A stretch of 64,000 bases of DNA from Yoonia sp. GPGPB17 (GTDB lineage Bacteria; Pseudomonadota; Alphaproteobacteria; Rhodobacterales; Rhodobacteraceae): contig NZ_JATACI010000002.1 of the NCBI RefSeq assembly GCF_037892195.1, forward strand, positions 62,001-126,000, in the 5' to 3' direction. This document shows, one piece after another, positions 1 to 8,649 of this stretch. Under the pieces are notes generated by a model. The model saw only the letters and a program-made list of their open reading frames with translations, had not been told where the DNA came from and did no database searches. Position numbers and translations under genes: made by a program. How positions within the stretch are numbered: position 1 is the stretch's first letter; each line of letters begins with the position of its first letter.

Positions 1-78
1 GTTGCTGCGGTGAACGCTGCGCGCCCCAATCTACCATCAGGCCCACCTGAGGCCGACAAAAACGGAGCCACATCATGA
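1..78 (+). CDS. C-terminal end of an upstream gene (partial)
   Basis: Frame 1 is open from the window edge and stops at TGA 76-78, giving about 25 codons rich in Ala, Pro and Asn. The stop overlaps the ATG of the glutathione reductase gene (75-77) in an ATGA arrangement, which is typical of translationally coupled genes and is the main reason to regard the stretch as coding. The product cannot be named from this tail. Confidence 0.45.
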   Translation, partial: VAAVNAARPNLPSGPPEADKNGATS

Positions 79-1511
79 CTTTCGACTACGACCTTTTCGT
101 TATTGGTGGCGGCTCTGGCGGCGTGCGCGCTGCGCGTGTCGCGTCGGCCACCGGGGCCAAGGTGGCTTTGGCTGAGGAATACCGGATGGGCGGCACCTGT
201 GTGATCCGCGGTTGTGTGCCCAAAAAGCTGATGGTTTTTGCCTCGGGCTACTCTGAGATGTTTGACGATGCCCGCGCCTATGGCTGGGATGTGCAGGACG
301 GACCATTCGACTGGTCCAAGTTCAGCGGTCAGATGAATGCGGAACTGGACCGCCTCGAAGGGATTTATCGCAAACTGCTGGATGGTTCGAATGTTGAGAT
401 TGTCGATGCCCGTGCCAGCGTCAAAGATCCGCACACCGTGGTGTTGTCAAACGGCAAGGAATTCACCGCCAAGCATATTCTGGTCGCAACGGGCGGGCGT
501 CCCGTGATCCCCGACATGCCGGGGGCTGAGTTGGGCATTACCTCAAACGAGATTTTCAAACTGAAGGAATTACCAAAGTCGATCCTGATTGTCGGCGGTG
601 GCTACATCGCATCAGAGTTTGCAGGCATCCTGAATGGGCTTGGCGTCAAAGTGACCCAATTCTATCGCGGCGCGCAAATCCTGCGCGGCTTTGATGATGA
701 AGCCCGTGGTCTGGTCGCCGAAGGAATGCGCGCCAAAGGTGTCGATCTGCACCTGGGAACCAACATCGTTGAAATGCGCGCCGCAACACAAGAAGACCGA
801 AAGGGCGCCACGCATGGTGTGCCTATGGAAGATGGCCGTCCGGTTGACTTGGCAGAAGGGGCAAACGGCAAAGGGATCTGGGTCAAAGCCACCAACGGCA
901 CCGAAAAAGTCTATGATCAGGTGATGTTCGCCACAGGGCGGGCGCCAAACACCGATAACATGGGGCTGCAGGCCGCTGGCGTCACCGTCGGCCGTCGGGG
1001 TGAGATTGAGGTGGATGAATACAGCCAGACAGCGGTGCCTTCGATCTACGCCATCGGTGACGTGACCAACCGGGTGCAGCTGACGCCCGTGGCAATCCGT
1101 GAGGGCATGGCGTTTGTGGAAACGGTCTTCAAAGGCAACCCCACGCCCATTGACCACGATTTAATCCCTTCAGCAGTTTTCACACAGCCGGAACTGGGCA
1201 CCGTGGGGCTGACCGAAGAGGAGGCGCGCGAGATCGAACCGGTCGAGATTTACTGCACCTCGTTCAAACCCATGAACCACGCATTCGCCGGGCGGGATGA
1301 CAGAGTGTTGATGAAACTTGTGGTTAGCGTCGAAACGCGCAAGGTTCTGGGATGTCACATCGTCGCAGATCACGCAGGTGAAATGATCCAATTGGCTGGA
1401 ATTGCTGTTAAGATGGGTGCGACAAAGGAAGATTTCGACCGCACGGTTGCAGTTCACCCCACAATGGCCGAAGAACTGGTGACAATGAAGGAACCGATGC
1501 GTACCGCTTGA
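75..1511 (+). CDS. gor: Glutathione-disulfide reductase
   Basis: Cytoplasmic FAD/NADPH flavoenzyme that reduces oxidised glutathione. The N-terminus carries the FAD dinucleotide fold (VIGGGSGG, residues 9-16), followed by the redox-active disulfide in GGTCVIRGCVPKK (Cys42, Cys47). A second GGGYIASEFA motif forms the NADPH domain, then comes the ATGRAPNTDN segment, and the dimerisation domain ends with HPTMAEE, which holds the catalytic His-Glu pair. At 478 aa it is about 20 residues longer than most bacterial Gor. The extra length lies around residues 235-265 (polar stretch QEDRKGATHGV... to GKGIWVK), inside the NADPH domain. GGA at 64-66 may act as ribosome-binding site. The start overlaps the upstream stop, so it is probably the last gene of an operon. 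The family assignment is firm. Confidence 0.95.
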   Translation: MTFDYDLFVIGGGSGGVRAARVASATGAKVALAEEYRMGGTCVIRGCVPKKLMVFASGYSEMFDDARAYGWDVQDGPFDWSKFSGQMNAELDRLEGIYRKLLDGSNVEIVDARASVKDPHTVVLSNGKEFTAKHILVATGGRPVIPDMPGAELGITSNEIFKLKELPKSILIVGGGYIASEFAGILNGLGVKVTQFYRGAQILRGFDDEARGLVAEGMRAKGVDLHLGTNIVEMRAATQEDRKGATHGVPMEDGRPVDLAEGANGKGIWVKATNGTEKVYDQVMFATGRAPNTDNMGLQAAGVTVGRRGEIEVDEYSQTAVPSIYAIGDVTNRVQLTPVAIREGMAFVETVFKGNPTPIDHDLIPSAVFTQPELGTVGLTEEEAREIEPVEIYCTSFKPMNHAFAGRDDRVLMKLVVSVETRKVLGCHIVADHAGEMIQLAGIAVKMGATKEDFDRTVAVHPTMAEELVTMKEPMRTA

Positions 1512-1588
1512 TTTCGAAAGATCAAGGCACACATGGCATGGGGACAGCCCGCGATTTGGGATATCGCTGAAAGGAAGCATAGGAAACA

Positions 1589-2740
1589 ATGGCAGGAAAT
1601 AACGGTGGCCCTTGGGGCGGCGGTGGAAACAACGGCTCGGGCGGCAGAAATGATGATGACCGCGACAGCGGTGGTCGGAAACCTGGTAATGACGGTCCGA
1701 ACATTCCCGAGATTGATGAGCTGGTAAACAAAGGCCGCGAACAGCTGCGCGTACTAATGGGCGGCGGCGGCGATGGCAGCGGGCGTTCAAGCGGCAGTGG
1801 CGGCGGTGGCCCGCAGGTCACACGCGGTATGGTTGGCCTTGGTATGATTGTTGCCCTCATTGCTTGGCTGGGTGCGTCTTTCTACACCGTGCGCCCTGAA
1901 GAGAAATCAGTGGAACTTTTCTTGGGTGATTTCCTTGCCGTGGGTGAGCCGGGTTTGAACTTCGCGCCTTGGCCAGTCGTGACACGTGAAGTGCTCGCCG
2001 TGACAACCGAACGCAACATTGATATCGGCACCAGCCGTTCCGGTATGGACGCTGGTCTTATGCTGACCGGTGATGAAAACATCGTGGATATCGACTTTCA
2101 GGTTGTCTGGAACATCACGGACCCTCAGACATATCTCTTTAACCTGGCAAACCCGCCCCAAACGATTGAGGCGACAGCCGAGTCCGCGATGCGCGAGATC
2201 ATCGCCCAATCCGATCTGGCCCCGATCCTCAACCGTGACCGGGGTGCGATTGCAGACCGTTTGCGCGATCTGATCCAGTCAACGTTGGATAGTTATAATT
2301 CCGGCGTGAACATCATCCGTGTTAATTTTGACGAAGCTAATCCGCCAGAGCCGGTCATCGCATCCTTCCGCGCGGTGCAAGACGCCGAGCAGGCACGTAT
2401 TCAGGTTCAAAACGAAGCAGATGGTTACGCGGCCCGCGTTGTGGCAGAAGCACGTGGTCAAGCTGCCCAGATCCTTGAAGAAGCAGAAGGCTACCGGGCC
2501 CGCGTGGTCAACGAAGCCGAAGGTGAAGCCAGCCGGTTCTCAGCCGTTTTGGCAGAGTACGAGAAAGCGCCAGACGTAACGCGCAAACGTCTCTATCTGG
2601 AAACCATGGAAAACGTCCTTGGTGGTGTTGACATTATCCTTCTAGATGAGGGCGAAGGGGCAGGGAATGGTGTTGTACCCTACCTGCCGCTGAATGATCT
2701 GCGTCGGACGCCGACCGCCAACGCCGGAGGGACCAATTAA
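1589..2740 (+). CDS. hflK: FtsH modulator HflK (SPFH/band-7 membrane protein)
   Basis: Subunit of the HflK-HflC inner-membrane complex that surrounds the FtsH protease and restrains its activity; the bulk of the complex faces the periplasm. The first ~75 residues are extremely Gly/Asn/Asp-rich, as usual for HflK. A single transmembrane helix (GMVGLGMIVALIAWLGASFYTV, about residues 80-100) follows, then the band-7 domain starting at RPEEKSVELFLGDF. The late region (about 270-320) is an Ala/Glu/Arg-rich coiled coil with repeated GYAARVVAEARGQA-like units. The stop overlaps the hflC start as TAATG. AGGAAAC just before ATG 1589 serves as ribosome-binding site. Length (383 aa) and pairing are normal. 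Confidence 0.95.
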   Translation: MAGNNGGPWGGGGNNGSGGRNDDDRDSGGRKPGNDGPNIPEIDELVNKGREQLRVLMGGGGDGSGRSSGSGGGGPQVTRGMVGLGMIVALIAWLGASFYTVRPEEKSVELFLGDFLAVGEPGLNFAPWPVVTREVLAVTTERNIDIGTSRSGMDAGLMLTGDENIVDIDFQVVWNITDPQTYLFNLANPPQTIEATAESAMREIIAQSDLAPILNRDRGAIADRLRDLIQSTLDSYNSGVNIIRVNFDEANPPEPVIASFRAVQDAEQARIQVQNEADGYAARVVAEARGQAAQILEEAEGYRARVVNEAEGEASRFSAVLAEYEKAPDVTRKRLYLETMENVLGGVDIILLDEGEGAGNGVVPYLPLNDLRRTPTANAGGTN

Positions 2741-3618
2741 TGCGTAAGTCAGCATTCCTACTGCCCGCAATTGCGGTCATCGTGATCGGTGCCTTGTCGT
2801 CGGTCTTTATCGTGGACGAACGCCAGAAGGCGCTTGTGCTACAGTTTGGTCAGATCGTGAAGGTGCAGGAAGAGCCGGGTCTGGGTTTCAAAATCCCCCT
2901 GATCCAGGAGGTCGTGCGTTATGACGACCGTATTCTCAGTCGTGATCTGGAACCGCTTGAGGTGACACCATCAGACGACCGTCGTCTGGTCGTCGATGCC
3001 TTCGCCCGGTATCGGATCGCTGATGTTGAACAGTTCCGTCGCGCCGTGGGTGCCGGTGGGGAAGAGGCTGCGGCCCGTCGTCTGGACAGCATTCTACGTG
3101 CTGAAACGCGTGAGGTTCTGGGTTCGGTATCGTCCAACGACATCCTTTCGGTGGATCGTGCAGCATTGATGCTACGTATTCGTAACTCGGCCATTGCTGA
3201 GGCGCGTGCGCTGGGCTTGCAAGTGATCGACGTGCGCCTAAAGCGGACTGACCTGCCCATCGAAAACCTGAACGCCACCTATGAGCGTATGAAGGCGGAA
3301 CGGGACCGGGAAGCCGCAGACGAACGCGCACGTGGTAACGAAGCCGCCCAGCTTATTCGGGCCCAAGCGGATCGTACCGTGATCGAACTGGTGTCCGAGG
3401 CCGAACGCGAAGGCCAGATCATTCAGGGTGAGGCCGATGCCCGCCGGAATGAGATTTTCGCAGAAGCCTTTGGCGCAGACCCGGAGTTCTTTGAATTCTA
3501 CCGCTCCATGACCGCGTATCAGCGCTCCTTGCAGCCGGGCAATTCTACGATGGTGCTGTCACCCGACAATGACTTCTTCAACTTCCTGAAGTCCGATCTG
3601 GGGCGCGCGACCGAATAA
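2740..3618 (+). CDS. hflC: FtsH modulator HflC (SPFH/band-7 membrane protein)
   Basis: Partner of HflK in the FtsH-regulating complex. An uncleaved N-terminal anchor (SAFLLPAIAVIVIGALSSVF, residues 4-23) is followed by FIVDERQKALVLQFGQIVK, the start of the band-7 domain. The later part (about 180-240) is a charged coiled coil, RMKAERDREAADERARGNE and following, as in other HflC proteins. At 292 aa it has the usual length. Translation is coupled to hflK through TAATG, and a strong hairpin terminator follows at about 3643, so hflKC forms the end of its own transcript with degP downstream as a separate unit. Confidence 0.95.
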   Translation: MRKSAFLLPAIAVIVIGALSSVFIVDERQKALVLQFGQIVKVQEEPGLGFKIPLIQEVVRYDDRILSRDLEPLEVTPSDDRRLVVDAFARYRIADVEQFRRAVGAGGEEAAARRLDSILRAETREVLGSVSSNDILSVDRAALMLRIRNSAIAEARALGLQVIDVRLKRTDLPIENLNATYERMKAERDREAADERARGNEAAQLIRAQADRTVIELVSEAEREGQIIQGEADARRNEIFAEAFGADPEFFEFYRSMTAYQRSLQPGNSTMVLSPDNDFFNFLKSDLGRATE

Positions 3619-3642
3619 GCGCGTCGCGCTAAGTTGTGTAGA

Positions 3643-3672
3643 AAGGGCCGACCTGAGGGTTGGCCCTTTTTT
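3643..3672 (+). terminator. Rho-independent terminator after hflC
   Basis: An inverted repeat AAGGGCCgACC / GGTtGGCCCTT with a short loop is followed by a T6 run (3667-3672). It sits 25 nt after the hflC stop and just before the convergent gene at 3680, so it may end transcription in both directions. Confidence 0.85.
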
Positions 3673-3679
3673 GCTTTGC

Positions 3680-4354
3680 CTAGTGGTGTTCAGCATCGGG
3701 CGAAACGGCGAATGACACCTTGTTTGCCAAATCCCGCGAGATCAGCGCATCCAGTGCCAGCTTGAGGCGCGGCGCTGTCCGCGTATGCCGGGCCAAAGTG
3801 GCCCGCGGCCAGATCACTACCTCGGTCCCTACAGGCAGTACTGTTGTTGCGGCGCTGGGCGTGCCGCGCAGATAGGCTACCTCACCAATGAAGGTAGGAC
3901 CAGGGACATTGAACCGGGTCCGGCCCTTTTGGACGTGAAAGGTGCCCTTGGTGACAAAAATCAAAACATCAGGGTTTTCGCCTTCGCGGGTGACGATGCG
4001 ATCTGCGGTCAGGGTTTCGCGGCTGGCCAACCGCATCACCTTGCGAAAATCACCGGGCATCAACTCGTCAAACAGGGGGTAGATGTCTTTATGTTGCTCT
4101 GGAACGGACCAGCTGGCATTGCGGGCATATAAGGCCGCCAAACCGATCAGGATCGCGACCAAAGTCATCGTCGAAATCACAATCGCACCCCACAGCGGCG
4201 TGTCAGCAACGTGAAAATAGTAGAGGATATAGAGCGATGTACTGCACAGCATCGTGAGGCGCAGGTATGTTTGATTGATAAAAAGATAGCCCAGAATTTG
4301 CACGCCCCCGGCCAGTATGATTAGGACAGACGGTGACAGAAACTGGGAAAACAT
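3680..4354 (-). CDS. Membrane protein with cyclic-nucleotide-binding-like fold (Popeye-like)
   Basis: A 224-aa protein with three hydrophobic segments in the first ~80 residues (about 8-25, 32-47 and 55-75), then a cytoplasmic beta-roll from about residue 95 to 210. The beta-roll contains KGTFHVQKGRTRFNVPGP and FIGEVAYLRGTPSAATTV, which matches the phosphate-binding-cassette region of CRP-type domains. This order (three TM helices, then cNMP fold) is that of Popeye-domain proteins, and bacterial relatives are known. The cassette keeps Gly-Glu, but the Arg expected to hold the cyclic phosphate is not at its usual place (PSAAT), so cAMP binding is doubtful. It converges with hflC across the shared terminator. 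The function is inferred from fold only. Confidence 0.7.
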   Translation of the reverse strand: MFSQFLSPSVLIILAGGVQILGYLFINQTYLRLTMLCSTSLYILYYFHVADTPLWGAIVISTMTLVAILIGLAALYARNASWSVPEQHKDIYPLFDELMPGDFRKVMRLASRETLTADRIVTREGENPDVLIFVTKGTFHVQKGRTRFNVPGPTFIGEVAYLRGTPSAATTVLPVGTEVVIWPRATLARHTRTAPRLKLALDALISRDLANKVSFAVSPDAEHH

Positions 4355-4562
4355 TGATATTACTCGAACTTACGCATGACTTACGACCTCTACCTGAAGC
4401 GCAAATGAAAAATATTGCAAGATATACACGATCCTTCACATGCTATTGAGGGGTGAGTAGCGAAGTTTGCGTTGCGCAATCGACGCACTACATGGATTAT
4501 CAGAGAATTAATTGGGTTGGCGTACCCGTGCCCCCATGTCCAAGACAAAGGAGATTTGCCCC

Positions 4563-6044
4563 GTGAAATCCAAGGCAATCGCAATTCAACAAGACCAACA
4601 GCGCGCACGCCGCTTGGTGGTGGCATTGGTGACAACACTTGCCGTCGCTTTCGCGATGGTACTCGCTCAGGTCACATTCGCAAACGCGCAGGAACGGCCC
4701 GCCACCTTTGCTGATCTGGCTGAACAGATCAGCCCATCTGTCGTGAACATCACCACCAGCACAACGGTCGCTGGCCGCACAGGGCCACAGGGCCTGGTGC
4801 CCGAAGGATCGCCCTTTGAAGACTTCTTCAACGATCTGGATCGCGGTCCGGGTCAAGGCACACGGCGCTCGTCGGCGCTGGGCTCTGGTTTTGTGATCTC
4901 TGAAGATGGGTTCATTGTCACCAACAACCACGTGATCGAAGGGGCCGATGAAATTCTGATCGAGTTCTACCCAGGCGGCGAACCGGGCGTACCGGCTGAG
5001 TTGATCGGCACAGACCCCAACACCGATATCGCGGTTTTGAAAGTTGATCTGGATGGCCTGCCATTCGTGGAATTTGGTGACAGTAACGCCACAGGTGCCC
5101 GCGTGGGTGACTGGGTGATGGCGATGGGTAACCCGCTGGGCCAGGGTTTCTCGGTTTCCGCCGGGATTGTGTCAGCGCGTAACCGGGCGCTGTCCGGTAC
5201 CTATGATGACTACATCCAGACGGATGCGGCGATTAACCGTGGTAACTCTGGCGGTCCGCTCTTCAACATGGATGGCGACGTGATTGGCGTGAACACCGCA
5301 ATCCTGTCGCCCAACGGCGGCTCTATCGGGATCGGCTTTGCGATGTCCTCGGCGGTTGTGACCAATGTGGTTGATCAGCTGATTGAGTTTGGCGAGACCC
5401 GCCGTGGCTGGTTGGGCGTGCGCATTCAGGATGTGACCCCCGATATGGTCGATGCGATTGAGGGTCTGGATATGGCCCGCGGTGCATTGGTCACAGACGT
5501 GCCGCCCGGACCCGCTGAAAATGCAGGGATGCTTGCGGGCGATGTTGTCCTGAATTTTGACGGGATCGAAATTGAAGACACACGCGAGCTGGTGCGCATC
5601 GTTGGCAACTCACCCGTCGGCAAAGAGGTGCCGGTGGCGGTGTTGCGCGATGGGGATATGGAAGACTTGACCGTCATTTTGGGACGGCGCGAAACATCCG
5701 AGGCTGTCGCCTTTCCAGCGTCCAGCGAAGAGGATGCGGCACCTGAGCAGTCCGAGATCCTTGGCCTAACGCTGTCCGAGATTACAGAAGAGTTGACGGA
5801 TCAGTTTTCGCTGTCTGTTGAAAGCGGTCTGGTGATTACCGGGATTGACCCCGAATCCGAAGCTGCATCCAAAGGTTTGCTTGAAGGTGACGTGATCACT
5901 GAAGCCGGGCAGGAAACCGTGGCAACCGTGGCTGATCTGGAAGAGCGGATCGAAGCCGCCACCGAAGCCGGGCGTAAGTCGCTCTTGCTACTGGTGCGTC
6001 GCGGTGGCGATCCACGCTTTGTGGCGCTGGTGCTTGAAGAATAG
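4563..6044 (+). CDS. degP: Do-family periplasmic serine protease (DegP/HtrA)
   Basis: Periplasmic chaperone-protease for misfolded envelope proteins. I chose GTG 4563 because AAAGGAG (4547-4553) lies at proper distance; longer starts (TTG 4512, ATG 4536) only add a polar extension before the signal peptide. The signal peptide LVVALVTTLAVAFAMVLAQV ends near ANAQ. The trypsin-like triad is His123 (TNNHVIEG), Asp155 (NTDIAVLKV) and Ser229 (RGNSGGPL), numbered from 4563. Two PDZ domains follow (GWLGVRIQDVTPDM onward, and the last ~95 residues starting EILGLTLSEITEEL). At 493 aa it is a normal length. Placement beside hflKC is common in Rhodobacterales and groups envelope proteostasis genes. A strong terminator follows. 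Confidence 0.95.
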   Translation: MKSKAIAIQQDQQRARRLVVALVTTLAVAFAMVLAQVTFANAQERPATFADLAEQISPSVVNITTSTTVAGRTGPQGLVPEGSPFEDFFNDLDRGPGQGTRRSSALGSGFVISEDGFIVTNNHVIEGADEILIEFYPGGEPGVPAELIGTDPNTDIAVLKVDLDGLPFVEFGDSNATGARVGDWVMAMGNPLGQGFSVSAGIVSARNRALSGTYDDYIQTDAAINRGNSGGPLFNMDGDVIGVNTAILSPNGGSIGIGFAMSSAVVTNVVDQLIEFGETRRGWLGVRIQDVTPDMVDAIEGLDMARGALVTDVPPGPAENAGMLAGDVVLNFDGIEIEDTRELVRIVGNSPVGKEVPVAVLRDGDMEDLTVILGRRETSEAVAFPASSEEDAAPEQSEILGLTLSEITEELTDQFSLSVESGLVITGIDPESEAASKGLLEGDVITEAGQETVATVADLEERIEAATEAGRKSLLLLVRRGGDPRFVALVLEE

Positions 6045-6060
6045 TTTTCGGCCCTACGAA

Positions 6061-6098
6061 AGCAAAAAGGCGGTCCTTTTCGGGGCCGCCTTTTTGCT
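6061..6098. terminator. Bidirectional terminator between degP and the GFA gene
   Basis: A long, nearly perfect inverted repeat AGCAAAAAGGCGGtCC / GGgGCCGCCTTTTTGCT with A5 on one side and T5 on the other. It lies 17 nt after degP and 3 nt before the stop of the convergent gene, so it can stop transcription from both strands. Confidence 0.9.
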
Positions 6099-6101
6099 TG
6101 G

Positions 6102-6488
6102 TCAGGTCTGGTTCTGTGGCAACCCGTCCGCGATATCGTAGTAATCGCCTTTTTCGCTGACAAAAATGTGGCGCCCCAGTTTGGTCCCCGTTGGCGTATC
6201 AAAGGCCCCCATCGCTACTGCTGTCCAGTCCTGAAACACCGGGTCCCAAAACAAGGTCGATCCGCAGATAGTGCAGAACCCGCGTCGGACCTTTTCGGAC
6301 GACTGATACCATCCCACATGCGCCGCACCATTGACCTGGAGTGCCGTGCGCGGGATGTCGACTGAGGCCTCATAATGGCCGGAATGCTTGCGGCACGCGG
6401 TGCAATGGCAGGCGTTGATCTCTGGCAATTCACCGGTGACGGTGAACGTCACCGCGCCGCAAAGACAGCTTCCACGATGTGTTGTCAT
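6102..6488 (-). CDS. GFA/CENP-V family zinc protein
   Basis: A 128-aa member of the glutathione-dependent formaldehyde-activating fold (Mss4-like beta-tent). The zinc ligands are visible: GSCLCGAV near the N-terminus, CHCTACRKHSG around residues 27-37, and FCTICGSTLFW around 71-81. Most GFA-domain proteins are not proven formaldehyde-processing enzymes, so the substrate is unknown. The gene lies 9 nt downstream of the TRAP permease stop on the same strand and may be cotranscribed with it. The family is certain, the function is not. Confidence 0.9.
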   Translation of the reverse strand: MTTHRGSCLCGAVTFTVTGELPEINACHCTACRKHSGHYEASVDIPRTALQVNGAAHVGWYQSSEKVRRGFCTICGSTLFWDPVFQDWTAVAMGAFDTPTGTKLGRHIFVSEKGDYYDIADGLPQNQT

Positions 6489-6497
6489 CTTGGGCTC

Positions 6498-8590
6498 CTA
6501 GGCTGGTGCAGTCTGCCGCAATTGTCGCGCATTTAGGGCCAGTAGCGCAAGAACCACCGCCGCGCCGCCAATGTGCACACCGATGGGCGCAGGCCAGACA
6601 CAGGCGGCACCGGCCAGTCCAACAATAATACGGGCAATCGGGTTCAGCGGCGCCTCCATGCATCCCTGTAACGCGCCCGCCAGCCCGTAGATGCCTACGA
6701 CGCCAAAGGCAAAGATCACCAGCATCACGCCCCAGTCGCCCGACAGGAACGGCGTATAGGCCATGATTAACGGCACGATATAGAGGCCCTTCGCCAGCTT
6801 CCAACTGGCAAAGCCCGTGGCCATCGCAGGGGCCTTGGCAATGGCTGCAGCGGTAAAGGCTGCGAGTGCGACGGGTGGTGTCACGTTGCTGTCCTGGCTG
6901 AGCCAGAAGATGATCATATGCGCCGATAAAATGGCCGCGACCGCGACCTCTTGTGGCACAACCAGATCACGCAAGGGGGCGGCGACCTCTAGCGGCAAGG
7001 CTCGAATAATTGCCGTTGCGTCTTCGGTCGTCAGCGGGCCAGCCAGTACGGTTGGGTCCGGCACACCGAACATCAGCACCGCATTGCCTGCGTCGCCCAA
7101 AGTGCCCGCAGCCAAAGCCTCAATCACAAAGCGATCCGATATCATCCCCGCAAGGGCAGGGGCCGACAGTGTGGCCAGCACGATATAGGCTGCCGTGACT
7201 GGTAGGCCCATGCCGAGCACAAGGCTTGCAATTGCGACCATGACGATAGCAATCAACAGGTTGCCACCAGCCCAGTCGGCGATCATCAGACTAAATGTGT
7301 TCCCGATCCCCGCGGTCGCAATCACGTTGACCACAAGGCCTACGGCGCAAAGCAACACCGCCGTCATGATCATGCCTTTGGTGCCCATCACCAATGCCTC
7401 GAACACGGCGCGGGGCCCCATCGGGTTCTGGGTCAGCCAGCTGGACGCAATTACCGCCAGAATGCCAAAGACTGCGGCATAAGCAGGCGTAAAGCCTGAC
7501 ACAAGCATGGCAATTAAGCCACCAATGGGAATGACGAAACTCGCACCGCCCTTCTTGAAGGCGGAGCCAACGGTTTCGCCATCACTCTCCATCGGTTGCA
7601 GGCCTAAACGGCGGGCCTCAATCCGAACAAAGAACACGACTGACAGGAAGTAGAGCAAGGCTAAGCAGGGCGGCGACCGCGACGATGGTCTCATAGGAAT
7701 CTGCGTAAAACTTGCCATCACGAAGGCCCCCGCGCCCATGATGGGGGGCATCAATTGGCCACCGGTCGAAGACGCCGCCTCAACCCCACCCGCAAATTTT
7801 GATGGAAAGCCTGCCTTTTTCATCAGCGGGATCGTGATAACGCCGGTCGATGCGGTGTTCGCCACAGCCGAGCCGGAAATGGTGCCGGTCAGGCCAGAGG
7901 CGATCACCGCAACAATGCCCGGCCCCCCAACAAGACGCCCCGCAATCGCGCGCGCGATATTGATGACGAAATCCCCTGCGCCCGAGCGCAACAGAAATGC
8001 ACCGAAGATGATAAACAGGAACACGAAGGTCGATGAAATCCGCGCAATCGTGCCGAACATCGCATCATCACCAAAGATCGAACGGAATGCGATGGATTCC
8101 CAACTGAGCCCCGGAAAGGAAAACACGCCGCCAATCAACTGGCCCCACCAGCCAACATAGGAAATCGCGATGATAATCAGGCAGGGAATCACCCAGCCTG
8201 TCAAGCGGCGCGTCAACTCAATCGCGCCAATGATACAGATGACGGAAGCCACCCAATCAAGGGCCGAGAATTTGACACCGCGGTCGTAGATGCCCTGTTC
8301 GGCAAAGGGCATATAGATCGCGGCAGCTGCCACTAGCACACCTAAAGTCAAGTCAAACGCCAACATCGGCACGCTACGGGTCTTTCCCTGACTAGCGGGT
8401 GCAGCACGGCCGCTAGAAACGCGAAGCCTGCAAAGTGGTAGGCGTTGCGTTGGAATTCGGAAATGATCGGATCAAAGGCCACATAGATGTGCCCAACCGC
8501 GATCAGAAAACAGAGGATGGAAAGGGCCGTATTCGTCAGGCCGGTGAAGTCGCGCAGGGCGGCGGCTTCGACGGGGGTTTCATCAGACAT
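6498..8590 (-). pseudogene. TRAP transporter fused 4TM/12TM permease, frameshifted
   Basis: Membrane component of a tripartite TRAP importer (DctQM fusion) working with the TAXI binding protein upstream. The N-terminal part (8590 to about 8386, starting MSDETPVEAAALRDF) and the main part (from about 8380) are in different frames. One extra A in the run at 8381-8389 would join them as ...LVREKTRSVPMLAFDL.... A second defect is a compensating pair: one A missing near 7694 and one G extra near 7660, so about 12 residues (PMRPSSRSPPCLAL) replace an expected IPYETIVAVAALL-type helix. The remainder is a normal multi-spanning permease with SGTISGSAVANTASTG and GMGLPVTAAYI motifs, ending at 6498. Substrate is unknown. 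As written the gene is broken, and sequence error is possible. Confidence 0.85.
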
Positions 8591-8605
8591 ACGCGTCCCC
8601 TTAAA

Positions 8606-8641
8606 TACAAAACGGCCCGCACCTTTGGCGGCGCGGGCCGT
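8606..8641 (-). terminator. Intercistronic hairpin between TRAP binding-protein and permease genes
   Basis: Read on the minus strand, ACGGCCCGC (8641-8633) pairs perfectly with GCGGGCCGT (8620-8612), followed by TTTTGTATTT. It lies 9 nt after the binding-protein stop and just before the permease start. Such partial terminators often make the binding protein more abundant than the permease. Confidence 0.75.
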
Positions 8642-8649
8642 GGTCTTTC

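Noticed and set aside
1907-2209. Numerous antisense ORFs inside hflK, recJ, soxA, rpoD and others
   Set aside because: They are frame shadows of GC-rich genes, without starts, ribosome-binding sites or recognisable domains.
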